From an uncultured Eubacteriales bacterium (lineage in GTDB: Bacteria > Bacillota > Clostridia > UBA1381 > UBA9506): a DNA stretch of 32,199 nt. The stretch lies in assembly GCA_900545185.1 (NCBI GenBank), contig UQYH01000010.1, forward strand, positions 1-32,199, given 5' to 3'. Positions 23,512 to 31,735 of this stretch are shown here, in pieces. The notes under the pieces are model-generated. The model ran no database searches, was not told where the DNA came from, and saw only the letters and a program-made list of their open reading frames with translations. A program made the position numbers and the translations under genes. Each line of letters starts with the position of its first letter. Positions within the stretch are counted from its first letter, which is position 1.

Positions 23512-24566
23512 CAACACCCAAAGTCAGCATTATTGTTCCGGTGTATAAAACCGAAAAATATCTGGAAAGATGTCTGCAATCCTTGCTGCACCAAACGCTG
23601 GCAGACATTGAAATCATTTTGGTGGATGACGGCTCGCCCGATCGCTGCCCGATGCTTTGTGATAAAGCCGCCGCACAAGACGCGCGCGTTAAGGTCATTC
23701 ACAAGCAAAACGAAGGGCTTGGCTATGCCAGAAATTCAGGTTTGGAGGCGGCCAGCGGTCAATACATCGGTTTTGTGGATTCGGATGACTATGTGAAAAA
23801 CGATATGTATGAAACGCTGTATAACACGGCGGAACAATATCGGGCACAGCTGGTGCTGTCCGGCGTTTGTTATGTCGGCGGTGATGTGTTTCGGGGCAGT
23901 GAGGAACCCGAAGAACGAAACTTTTTTGAGACGGACACCGTGTTTGAAGGCAAAAGCGATATGAACCGGCTGATGCTTGGCATTGTGAGCGCCCTTCCGC
24001 ACGAAAAGTACGACAGCCGATACGGTATGAGCGTTTGGAAAAACCTCTACAGACGGGATGTTTTGGAAACATGCGGCGTACGGTTTAAGTCCGAACGGGA
24101 GGTTATGTCCGAGGACGCAATTTTTATGACGGATTATGTGCCGCATATTCAAAAGGCGGTCGGCATCCGTGGCGCGCTTTATTGTTATTGCCACAATGAG
24201 GATTCGCTCTCCAATTCCTATCGGCCGGACAGAATGGAGCGCTGCCTTGCCTTTATGCAGGCACTGGAGAACAGCTTGCAGCGCCATGTACGGCCGCAGA
24301 CTTACAGGGTTTATCTAAATAGGCTGATGCAGTCTCTTGGCCGAGTGGTATGCTCACAGGAGATTATGCATGCCGCCGCAGTCAACATGAGCGGTCGCGC
24401 CCTGCGAAAACGGCTGAAGCAGATATGCAAAACGCAAGCGCTGACGGCGGCGCTGCAAGAATACCCCATCCGCAAGCTGCCCTTTAAACAGGCGGTGTTT
24501 GCATTTTTGATGAAATACAGGCTGTATGCCCTGCAAAAGCTGGTTGTGACCATGCGTGCACGGTAA
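23508..24566 (+). CDS. Glycosyltransferase family 2 (first of three)
   Basis: A 352-residue GT-A enzyme. VSIIVPVYKTEKYLERCLQS is followed by ILVDDGSPD and the DXD-type motif VDSDDYV near residue 88. The GTG at 23508 is preferred over the long in-frame upstream reading. It has GGAGG 8 bases upstream and overlaps the previous stop (GTGA). The C-terminal 100 residues are helical and basic and may touch the membrane surface. It transfers one sugar of the repeat unit; specificity unknown. Confidence 0.9.
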   Translation: MTTPKVSIIVPVYKTEKYLERCLQSLLHQTLADIEIILVDDGSPDRCPMLCDKAAAQDARVKVIHKQNEGLGYARNSGLEAASGQYIGFVDSDDYVKNDMYETLYNTAEQYRAQLVLSGVCYVGGDVFRGSEEPEERNFFETDTVFEGKSDMNRLMLGIVSALPHEKYDSRYGMSVWKNLYRRDVLETCGVRFKSEREVMSEDAIFMTDYVPHIQKAVGIRGALYCYCHNEDSLSNSYRPDRMERCLAFMQALENSLQRHVRPQTYRVYLNRLMQSLGRVVCSQEIMHAAAVNMSGRALRKRLKQICKTQALTAALQEYPIRKLPFKQAVFAFLMKYRLYALQKLVVTMRAR

Positions 24567-24581
24567 GGGAGGGACAAAAGG

Positions 24582-25604
24582 ATGTTTTTTTCGGTGATTG
24601 TGCCTGTTTTTAAGGTGCAGGCATATCTTAAGGCCTGTATTGAGAGCGTTTTAAACCAAAGCTTTACAGACTGGGAGTTGATTTTAACGGACGACGGTTC
24701 GCCGGATGCCTGTCCGCAAATTTGCGATGACTATGCGGCAAAGGATCCTCGCATCCGTGTAATTCACAAGGAAAACGGCGGCCTTGTCAGTGCACGGCAG
24801 GCCGGGATTCGGCTTGCTTCGGGCGACTATGTTATGCATTTGGACGGGGATGACGCGCTTATGCCGCAGGCACTGGCAAACGCATACCGAATCATTGAAA
24901 AAACAAAGGCCGAGCTTGTCTCGTTTTCGTATGTGCGCTCCATGGGCGGTGTGCTTTCCGATCGCTTTGACGAACCGATAGAGGAGGGCTTGTATGATAA
25001 AGCGGCCATGGTGCAAAGCATGTATCCCAAGCTTTTGCTGGATGCATCTATGCGTCACATGCATTATTTTTTGTGTGGTAAGGCCATCAAGCGGGAGCTT
25101 GCCGTCAAGGCGCAGCTTGCGGTGCCGACCTCTGTTTTGCTGGGGGAGGATGTTTGCTGCACTCTGCCTTGTTATTTGCAGGCAGAAAAGGTCTATATCA
25201 GCCATACGGCGGCATACATCTATACCGTTCGTGAGGATTCTATGACGACCGGCTGTTTTGCCGGGCAGCTTACACAGCTGGAAACGGTTGTTGAGACGCT
25301 GAGACGCATGGATTGCAGCGCCGTAACGGATTTTAACGAACAGCTTTTGCGCTATTTTTGTTTTATGTGCTTTGCCATTATTGCGGCGGCGGCCGAAAAC
25401 GGCCGATATGACGAATTGCCGCACATGAAACGGATTTTGTCACGCTCTGTTTACGGGATGATGCTTATAGAGGCAAGCTTTGCGGACATCACGTTAAAAA
25501 GCCGCATAGCGGTGCGGCTGATTCAAAAAAACCACATTGCGACGGCGTTTCGGTTTTTATCACTGTGTAAAAGCGTGAAGCAGATGATGCACAAGAAAGG
25601 GTGA
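24582..25604 (+). CDS. Glycosyltransferase family 2 (second of three)
   Basis: A 340-residue GT-A enzyme with SVIVPVFKVQAYLKACIES, LTDDGSPD and MHLDGDDAL as donor and metal-binding motifs. Its N-terminal DNA shares a near-identical block with the next gene (VLNQSFTDWEL segment). GGGAGGG lies before the ATG. Seven bases after its stop the next GT2 begins nearby, so the pair probably arose by duplication. It adds a sugar to the repeat unit; specificity is not readable. Confidence 0.9.
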   Translation: MFFSVIVPVFKVQAYLKACIESVLNQSFTDWELILTDDGSPDACPQICDDYAAKDPRIRVIHKENGGLVSARQAGIRLASGDYVMHLDGDDALMPQALANAYRIIEKTKAELVSFSYVRSMGGVLSDRFDEPIEEGLYDKAAMVQSMYPKLLLDASMRHMHYFLCGKAIKRELAVKAQLAVPTSVLLGEDVCCTLPCYLQAEKVYISHTAAYIYTVREDSMTTGCFAGQLTQLETVVETLRRMDCSAVTDFNEQLLRYFCFMCFAIIAAAAENGRYDELPHMKRILSRSVYGMMLIEASFADITLKSRIAVRLIQKNHIATAFRFLSLCKSVKQMMHKKG

Positions 25605-25610
25605 ACGAAG

Positions 25611-26693
25611 ATGAAAACAACACCTGCTGTTTCGGTGATTATGAGTGTTTATAACGGTGCGGCCTATTTAAAAGAGGCAATTGAAAGCGTTTTAAACCAA
25701 AGCTTTACGGATTGGGAGCTGATTGTGATAAACGATTGCTCGACAGACGGAACGGATGCGATTTTAGAAGCGTATACAAAGCGCGACAGCCGCATTAAGG
25801 TGCACCGCAACGAGACGAATCTTCGTCTGCCGTCCTCCCTGAACCGTGCCGCAGCGCTGGCTAAGGGGCGGCTTGTGGCGCGGATGGATGCCGATGATAT
25901 TTGTTTGCCGAACAGGCTGGAAAGACAGGTTGATTTTATGGAAAAGCATCCCGATGCTGTGCTTTCTGCCTGCCGATATATGACGCTGTGCGAAGGACGT
26001 GTTGCATCGGGTGGCGGTGGCGGCAAGACGGACACGGAATCGATCGGGGCGCTTTTATTGGTGACAAATCCCATTTTGCATCCGGGTGTGATGGTACGGA
26101 CGGCCGTTTTGCAGCAATATCTGTACAACACCGCACTGACCTGCACGGAGGATCTAGATTTGTGGACGCGCCTTGCGGCACATCACAACAACATGGAAAT
26201 TCAAAACGAATATCTGATGCTGTATCGCATCCACCCCGCACAAATTACCGGCACCACAATCAAGCGACAATATGATGAGGTTATGGAGATAGAAAAACGG
26301 TACGTTCCGTCACTGTTTGAAGGGATGACCGAAGAGGAGCGGTACTTTTACATCCATGGCATATATTTTAAAGAAGCCATGGACATCAAACAATTCCGTG
26401 CGCTGTACGGTCGGGTAAAGCAATGGAATCGCACCGCGCGGTTTTTTCAGCCGCAGGCGCTGGATTATGCCTTTTTTGAAATTCTGGCGGAATATAAGCG
26501 ATGCGGCCTGACAAAATTCGGCTTGCTGCAAGGAATGCTGTGCTTTCCACCCGTATTTTTGATAAAAGAGCTGATTGCACGTAAAAAACGAGCCACAGCC
26601 GACGGACAAGCCTGTATTGCGGCGGCGCGGCGTATCGGACTGCGCGAGCAGGGTCAAAACGTCCTGTTTCCGCAATTTTGCAAAGATAAGTGA
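25611..26693 (+). CDS. Glycosyltransferase family 2 (third of three)
   Basis: A 360-residue GT-A enzyme: SVIMSVYNGAAYLKEAIES, VINDCSTDGT and ARMDADDICLPNRL carry the nucleotide-binding and DXD motifs. The subgroup with NDCSTD and DADD is common in capsule loci. The C-terminal third is basic and helical. It shares the VLNQSFTDWEL block with the preceding gene at the DNA level. It is the last glycosyltransferase of the operon; the EAL-domain gene follows after 47 bases. Confidence 0.9.
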   Translation: MKTTPAVSVIMSVYNGAAYLKEAIESVLNQSFTDWELIVINDCSTDGTDAILEAYTKRDSRIKVHRNETNLRLPSSLNRAAALAKGRLVARMDADDICLPNRLERQVDFMEKHPDAVLSACRYMTLCEGRVASGGGGGKTDTESIGALLLVTNPILHPGVMVRTAVLQQYLYNTALTCTEDLDLWTRLAAHHNNMEIQNEYLMLYRIHPAQITGTTIKRQYDEVMEIEKRYVPSLFEGMTEEERYFYIHGIYFKEAMDIKQFRALYGRVKQWNRTARFFQPQALDYAFFEILAEYKRCGLTKFGLLQGMLCFPPVFLIKELIARKKRATADGQACIAAARRIGLREQGQNVLFPQFCKDK

Positions 26694-26740
26694 TAAAATC
26701 GCCGTTTGGAGCACAAAGGAGAAAAAAGGGAGAAAACAGA

Positions 26741-28108
26741 ATGGAGATATTCAGTCACACCTATGTCATAATCGGCTTATTAACGGCTTGTTTTGTCGTT
26801 GTGGGGTCGGTGGGTATTTACTTTGCCGCCAAGGGCATACAAGCAATACGCGCACATGACCTGCCTGAATTTTCGGGCATCCATGCACTGAAAACCAAAT
26901 ACGAAAAATCGGGTCGGCGCGGCGAAAGCCGTACCGCCGTGTATATTCACATTGCGGCCGAGACGGAAAGCCTTTTGACGGAGCTGCGGCAGCTTCTTTT
27001 ACAGTTTTTTGCCGGCACATCGGGCGGTGCAATTGCCTTATATGATCAAGTGAGCTTGGTTGCCGTCACCCCGTGGGGCGCACGGACAACGGCAGAGAAC
27101 ATCGAGCAGTGCCGCAGTGCGGTTCATACCTTTCTTTTGGCGCATAAGGCGCTGAATGTTGTGCACGTCCGATTCGGTTCCTATTCGGACGCGGCCTCTG
27201 ATGTAAGCTTTAAAGAAGCGGTCGGCCGAGCCTTTCAGGCTTATACCATGGCCGTAAACGAAAATGTACCGCAGCTTGAATGGACGCACGGCAGCGGCAA
27301 GGCGCTTATGCAGAAAATACAAATCGAAAACAGTATTGAAAACAACATTGAAAATAATCGCTTTTTTTTGGAATATCAGCCAACCGTCCTTGCCGCCACG
27401 GGCGAAATTGTCGGTGCTGAGGTTTTATCGCGGCTCAACTCCGAGCAGGACGGAATTTTAACACCGGGCAGGTTTTTATCGGCTGTCGATTCCGTTGGCT
27501 TAGGACGTAAATTTGATTATTATATTTTTGAAAAAAACTGCAAATGGATTTCAAACAATGCGGTGCAAAGAGGGCGTTATACGTATACCGTTAATTTTTC
27601 ACGCTCCACCCTGTGCGACCCCATGTTTGTTTCAACGCTTATCGGTATCACCAAGGCGTACGGGCTTGCGCCCTCCATGCTGGCCGTTGAAGTGCTGGAG
27701 GACAAGGAAATAGGCGGCGAAAGCAAGCGGCAGATGAAACAAAATATATCGGCGCTGCGTCGCGCAGGCATTTTAATTTTACTGGACGATTTCGGCAACG
27801 GGTATACCTCGTTTGATGATTTGCAGAGCTTTGAGGTGGATATTGTCAAAATCGACAAACAGATTATGCACAACACCGATACAAAAACAGGACTGATTAT
27901 TTTTCATCATATTGTGAGTATGGCTAAGGAAATGGGCTTGCGCATTGTGTGCGAAGGCATTGAAACAAAAAAGCAAGAGCAGACGGCAATTGAAGCCGGA
28001 TGCGATATGCTGCAAGGGTTTTATTACTATCGGCCGATGTCGGTGCAGGATCTGGAACAGCTGCTTGCCGAAAAGCAGAGCGAGCCGAAACAAACATCCG
28101 AAATTTGA
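26741..28108 (+). CDS. Membrane EAL-domain protein, probable c-di-GMP phosphodiesterase
   Basis: A 455-residue protein with one N-terminal helix (about residues 6-30), a central region of about 150 residues that looks like a highly degenerate GGDEF domain (no GGDEF motif; ALYDQVSLVAV occupies that place), and a C-terminal EAL domain. The EAL motif reads EVL (Glu227). Other catalytic or metal residues appear intact: Asn285 (VNFS), Glu317 (EVLE), Asp349-Asp350 (DDFG), Lys370 (KID), Glu405 (EGIE) and Gln425 (QGF). Hydrolysis of c-di-GMP to pGpG is therefore plausible. The start at 26741 has AGGGAG eight bases upstream; an in-frame GTG at 26690 lacks a ribosome site. Within this operon it could provide negative feedback on the signal. 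Confidence 0.9.
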   Translation: MEIFSHTYVIIGLLTACFVVVGSVGIYFAAKGIQAIRAHDLPEFSGIHALKTKYEKSGRRGESRTAVYIHIAAETESLLTELRQLLLQFFAGTSGGAIALYDQVSLVAVTPWGARTTAENIEQCRSAVHTFLLAHKALNVVHVRFGSYSDAASDVSFKEAVGRAFQAYTMAVNENVPQLEWTHGSGKALMQKIQIENSIENNIENNRFFLEYQPTVLAATGEIVGAEVLSRLNSEQDGILTPGRFLSAVDSVGLGRKFDYYIFEKNCKWISNNAVQRGRYTYTVNFSRSTLCDPMFVSTLIGITKAYGLAPSMLAVEVLEDKEIGGESKRQMKQNISALRRAGILILLDDFGNGYTSFDDLQSFEVDIVKIDKQIMHNTDTKTGLIIFHHIVSMAKEMGLRIVCEGIETKKQEQTAIEAGCDMLQGFYYYRPMSVQDLEQLLAEKQSEPKQTSEI

Positions 28109-28151
28109 AATTGATACGGACAAAAGCAGCAAGAAAAGAGGTGGCCGCAAG

Positions 28152-29156
28152 ATGCAAAGAGATACATTTGTGGATACGGTTAAGGGCTATGCCTGTTTTT
28201 TGGTGGTCTTCGGCCACGTTATTATGGGCATGCGGCTGGCAGGCGTGGCGGCTCCTGTGTTCTTTCCGGTTTTAGAGCGGTTTATCTGGTCGTTTCATGT
28301 TGCTTTGTTTTTGTTTTTAAGCGGATATGTGTACCAAATGACAGGCGGCTGGAAAAGCAAGGGCACACGTCTGCGCTTTATTCGGCATAAATGTATCAAT
28401 CTCGGAGTGCCTTATGTTATATTTTCGGTTTTGTATATTGTCATTAACAGCGTTGTCGGCGGTGCAAACACACAATTTTCACCAGCCGACGTTTTCAGCA
28501 TTTGGAAAACACCCGTTGCGCAATATTGGTTTTTATACGCGCTCTTTTTTCTATTTTGTATATGGACGGTTCTTTCGGGCGTTTTGCAAAACCTTCAGAT
28601 AACGTTTTTTGTGGTGTTGCTCGGTTATGTGCTGCCCTTGTTTGGTCTTGGCTTCGGCGCGTTTGACGTGGTGATTTATTCGGCGCTGCCCTTTGGCCTA
28701 GGCACCTTTTTGAACATGCAGCGGCTAAAAAAGGGCAGTGTGCCGCTGCGGCTTTTTATTATCGTCCTGCACCTTGTTTTGGGATTAACGCTTTCCTTTT
28801 TTGCGCTGCTTGACGCGCCCGGTATTAAGGAGGGTATGTTAGTCCTTGGAATTTATGCAAGTATTTTGTTTATATCTCTTCTTAAAGCTTACCGCTTGCC
28901 GTCACGGTTTTTCCTGTGGATCAATCGCTATTCGTTTCAGATTTATTTGCTGCATACCATTTTCACGGCTGGCATCCGTATGGTTCTTATCCGTCAGTAT
29001 ATAACGTTTTGGCCGATTCATCTTGTATGCGGCTGTGTGTTCGGCATCGGCTTATCCGTTTTGGCAGCCAAAATTGCCGAGAAGGTGCCGTTTTTCAATC
29101 TATGCTTTTTTCCCTCCAAAGCATATAAGGAGCTGCACAATCAATACAGGGGATAG
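28152..29156 (+). CDS. Acyltransferase family 3 membrane protein
   Basis: A 334-residue membrane protein with about ten helices. The N-terminal DTVKGYACFLVVFGHVIMG is the acyltransferase-3 (OafA/WecH-like) signature with its conserved histidine. LSGYVYQM and the following RFIRHKCINLGVPY (Arg-rich loop) also fit. Such proteins move acetyl or other acyl groups onto sugars during envelope polysaccharide synthesis. The start at 28152 is set by GAGGTGG 7 bases upstream; a longer in-frame reading overlaps the EAL gene. It is the last gene of the operon. Confidence 0.88.
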   Translation: MQRDTFVDTVKGYACFLVVFGHVIMGMRLAGVAAPVFFPVLERFIWSFHVALFLFLSGYVYQMTGGWKSKGTRLRFIRHKCINLGVPYVIFSVLYIVINSVVGGANTQFSPADVFSIWKTPVAQYWFLYALFFLFCIWTVLSGVLQNLQITFFVVLLGYVLPLFGLGFGAFDVVIYSALPFGLGTFLNMQRLKKGSVPLRLFIIVLHLVLGLTLSFFALLDAPGIKEGMLVLGIYASILFISLLKAYRLPSRFFLWINRYSFQIYLLHTIFTAGIRMVLIRQYITFWPIHLVCGCVFGIGLSVLAAKIAEKVPFFNLCFFPSKAYKELHNQYRG

Positions 29157-29174
29157 GCATGCCTAAGCGAAAGT

Positions 29175-29194
29175 GTGCACAATTGCATTTTTTT
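29175..29194 (+). terminator. Weak hairpin terminator at the end of the exopolysaccharide operon
   Basis: A 5-base-pair stem GTGCA/TGCAT with loop CAAT followed by seven T's, 19 bases after the acyltransferase stop. The stem is short, so termination may be partial. Confidence 0.4.
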
Positions 29195-29263
29195 GATGTA
29201 TGGCAGAAAAACTATGACCTTTAACAAAAACTATGATGTTGCATTTAAGGACCGTTTTGAACG

Positions 29264-29292
29264 TTGACAGGCACTCACATCTATGTTATAAT
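29264..29292 (+). promoter_or_regulatory. Perfect-consensus sigma-A promoter of the GH20 gene
   Basis: TTGACA (29264-29269), a 17-base spacer and TATAAT (29287-29292), identical to the consensus. Transcription should begin near 29299, leaving a leader of about 100 bases before the ATG at 29399. This rules out the longer in-frame reading beginning at 29264. Confidence 0.9.
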
Positions 29293-29398
29293 GGAGCGAC
29301 AGTACAGGCAATTTTACCATACAACGAAAATGCTGCATAACAGCCTTGGGATTTCTCCGTTTGCGTTACGCAGCGCTGCAGAAAGGACGGCCATTGAT

Positions 29399-31003
29399 AT
29401 GATAATTCCCAAGCCGAAAAATACGCAATACACAGAAGGAACGCTGCAATTTAAAAAACTCAGTGTTTTCTGCGAACATCATGAGGATCACTTTACGGAA
29501 AACTATATCCATATGTTTGTTGATATTGCAATTGAATTTGTAAAATCAAGCGAAAGCAATATGCGGATATGCCAAAATACTCAATTACAAAACGGCGCAT
29601 ATACCGTAGAGGTCGATTCAAACATTCACATTGCATATGGGGATCAAGACGGCTTGAGAAATGCCCTTGCAACACTGATTCAGATTTTAAACGAGGATAC
29701 TCAAGGGTTTTATTGCAAAAAACAGACAATCACAGATTATCCGGACAGCCAATTCAGAAGCGTTATGATTGACTTGGCAAGGGGCCTGCCGGATTTTGCA
29801 AGACTGACGGAGGATATAAAAAGATTGTCTCTGGCCAAATGTAATGTTTTGCACTTTCATTTAATGGACGGCATGGGCATATGTTACGAATCCGCTGTTT
29901 ATGAGGGCGAGGATATAAGAGGGACGAAGCGCTATAGTATTGATACAATGCGGGAACTGGTCAAATACTGTGAGGATTTGGGTATTTCGGTGATACCGGA
30001 GATAGAAATCCCTGCCCACGCGGCGTATTTGCTGCATCGGCACCCCGAATTTCTGTGCGAATGTGATATAGAGAATCAAAGCAAATGGGATGTATGCGCA
30101 GGCAATGAAAAGGTTTATGAATTTTATGAACGGTTAATTGATGAAATTTGTGAAATTTTCCCCGGTCAATATATTCATGTGGGCGGAGATGAAATGTATT
30201 TTTCGGATTTGCCTGACCTGCACCGTGCATGTCATTGGAATATATGCAAGGTTTGCGCGAAGCGCATGGAAGAAGAAAACATAACGGAATTTAATGAGCT
30301 TTACTGCTATATGATGAACAGAATCAATGAAAAAGTAAAGTCGTGCGGCAAAACAACAATTATTTGGAACGATATGACGGATATTGCAAAAGATCTGCCG
30401 CTTTCAAAAGATATTATCATTGAATATTGGCGAACGGCGAATGAAAACAGAGGGCCGAGAAAGGGCTGCAGCTTTGACCTGTTTTTGAAAAAAGGGTTTA
30501 AGGTTATTAATGCTAATTTTGAAACTTCTTATTTAGATTTGGAAGCTTATGCAAATCCGGAGAAAACGGCATCGTATTCGTACAAAGCTTATCCTGCAAA
30601 CGACGATGATACAAACATTATCGGTGCAGAAGCCTGCGCCTGGGAATACGGAAACCCGGCCTGCGGATACTATTTGGCGTCATTTTCACCGGCAGCGATA
30701 CTCTTGCTCGATAAAATGTGGAATACAGACGACAGAGTTTACAACAAAGAGTACAGGGCTTCGATGACAAAATTAATTTTGGGCGTACAAACTCCCTGCC
30801 ATTATGATATGTTTGAAATTTTCGGAAGCATTATGCCGCCGAGAACAGCGGACACTGCAACCTATTTTACAATACAAAATGAATTAACGGATAGGGAAAC
30901 GCTTGAAAAACACAGTCATGTCTTAAAAGGAATAACAGAAACATACAGCAGGAACTATCTTAATCATGTACAAGAGATTATAAAGAAAGAACTTACTATA
31001 TAA
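29399..31003 (+). CDS. Glycoside hydrolase family 20 beta-N-acetylhexosaminidase
   Basis: A 534-residue enzyme without signal peptide, so probably cytoplasmic. An N-terminal GH20b-like domain (about 1-120) precedes a TIM barrel. Barrel motifs are SVMIDLARG, HFHLMDGMG near residue 155, VIPEIEIPAH, and the catalytic pair Asp264-Glu265 in HVGGDEMYF. These enzymes remove terminal GlcNAc or GalNAc using substrate-assisted catalysis. The active-site loop LMDGMG differs from the usual LTDDQG/W pattern, suggesting altered specificity. It has its own promoter and terminator and a lower GC content than the operon before it, so it may be a separate acquisition. A link to turnover of a HexNAc-containing polymer is speculative. 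Confidence 0.9.
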   Translation: MIIPKPKNTQYTEGTLQFKKLSVFCEHHEDHFTENYIHMFVDIAIEFVKSSESNMRICQNTQLQNGAYTVEVDSNIHIAYGDQDGLRNALATLIQILNEDTQGFYCKKQTITDYPDSQFRSVMIDLARGLPDFARLTEDIKRLSLAKCNVLHFHLMDGMGICYESAVYEGEDIRGTKRYSIDTMRELVKYCEDLGISVIPEIEIPAHAAYLLHRHPEFLCECDIENQSKWDVCAGNEKVYEFYERLIDEICEIFPGQYIHVGGDEMYFSDLPDLHRACHWNICKVCAKRMEEENITEFNELYCYMMNRINEKVKSCGKTTIIWNDMTDIAKDLPLSKDIIIEYWRTANENRGPRKGCSFDLFLKKGFKVINANFETSYLDLEAYANPEKTASYSYKAYPANDDDTNIIGAEACAWEYGNPACGYYLASFSPAAILLLDKMWNTDDRVYNKEYRASMTKLILGVQTPCHYDMFEIFGSIMPPRTADTATYFTIQNELTDRETLEKHSHVLKGITETYSRNYLNHVQEIIKKELTI

Positions 31004-31009
31004 AATTGC

Positions 31010-31041
31010 GGAGAATGAGCCGTACATACGGCTCATTCTCC
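31010..31041. terminator. Strong hairpin after the GH20 gene
   Basis: A perfect 14-base-pair stem with loop ACAT (31024-31027), seven bases after the stop codon. Its 5' arm contains GAGAATGAGCCGT. A T-rich tract (ATTTTT) begins eight bases later. The symmetry allows action in both directions. Confidence 0.8.
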
Positions 31042-31141
31042 TCGGCATTTTTGATGTGTTACGTTACGCATAATGGCATCGCATGTCCGTAAATGCTTCT
31101 TTTATGTTTGCCTAAATCTTTGACAATTTTCGGGGATAATT

Positions 31142-31213
31142 AAAAAATCGAAACAAGCGTAACTTGTTCTGATGTGGCAGTGCCGAACCATAGAGATGTT
31201 TGCGCCGAAGGCA
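31142..31213. repeat. Diverged third copy of the left-end dispersed repeat
   Basis: Bases 31184-31213 match 141-170 at 28 of 30 positions (CGAACCATAGAGATGTTTG is identical). The upstream part aligns with AAAAATCGG...GACGTGG of the left units, but the hairpin stem has changed on both arms: AACAAG (31152-31157) pairs with CTTGTT (31163-31168) where the left copies have GAATGGA/TCCATTC. This is covariation that keeps the stem. The rest of the gene-free stretch 31042-31307 shows an AT-rich inverted repeat (GTAAAAA/TTTTTAC near 31240-31258) and nothing else I can assign. Confidence 0.7.
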
Positions 31214-31307
31214 TAACATACGGTATGAACTGCATTACGGTAAAAAATCTGTTTTTACTGTACCGATTTTTGTGTTGCAAAAATATTATAAATAAGATGT
31301 ACCTACT

Positions 31308-31336
31308 TTGTCATGTAGTAAACGATAAAATAGTAT
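31308..31336 (+). promoter_or_regulatory. Probable promoter of the zinc-ribbon gene
   Basis: TTGTCA (31308-31313), a 17-base spacer and TAGTAT (31331-31336), 27 bases before the ATG at 31364. Two boxes are near consensus in an AT-rich context, so chance similarity is possible. Confidence 0.55.
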
Positions 31337-31363
31337 TATAAAATTCAGAAAGAATGTTTTATT

Positions 31364-31537
31364 ATGTTAAAATGTACAATTTGTAATCATTCGGGAGCCA
31401 ATATGAAGCGGTGCAAAAAATGCGGACAAATATATTGTCGCTCATGTGCCGACAAAGGCAAAATTAACGGGAAAAAAACGCCGCAGAATAAATGCCCTTA
31501 TTGTGGGGTGCTTAATCAAAGTGAACCGGCTCGTTAA
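31364..31537 (+). CDS. Small zinc-ribbon protein, unknown function
   Basis: A 57-residue protein, MLKCTICNHSG at the start. Four cysteine pairs are visible: CTIC (4, 7), CKKC (17, 20), CRSC (25, 28) and CPYC (44, 47). The spacing suggests two interleaved zinc sites, as in small treble-clef or RING-like ribbons. It is basic (many Lys) and soluble. The ribosome site is weak (AGAAAGAAT). The flanking promoter-like element, strong terminator and regular cysteine spacing support a real gene. No named family is recognised. Confidence 0.7.
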   Translation: MLKCTICNHSGANMKRCKKCGQIYCRSCADKGKINGKKTPQNKCPYCGVLNQSEPAR

Positions 31538-31599
31538 ATAAAAAAGAGAGATGGCTTAGCTCAGAAACCCAGGTAAACCGATTAAAAAATCACAAACGA

Positions 31600-31643
31600 C
31601 ACATAAATCATAAGCATTTATGCTTATGATTTATGTGGTTTTA
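31600..31643 (+). terminator. Long-stem hairpin terminator
   Basis: A perfect 17-base-pair stem (31600-31616 with 31621-31637), loop TTTA, followed by GGTTTTAT. It lies 62 bases after the zinc-ribbon stop and is the probable end of that transcript. It is AT-rich but very long. Confidence 0.7.
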
Positions 31644-31735
31644 TAGTGAATTGCAATACCACAAATTATAATTTCAGCACAAGGTGGCCGGGGCGGAGGC
31701 AAAACAAAAATAATGAATATGATGAGGAGATAAGA

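Noticed and set aside
29264..29398. N-terminal extension of the GH20 enzyme
   Set aside because: The perfect promoter occupies its first codons, so the extension would not be transcribed; homology-like sequence starts at MIIPKPK.
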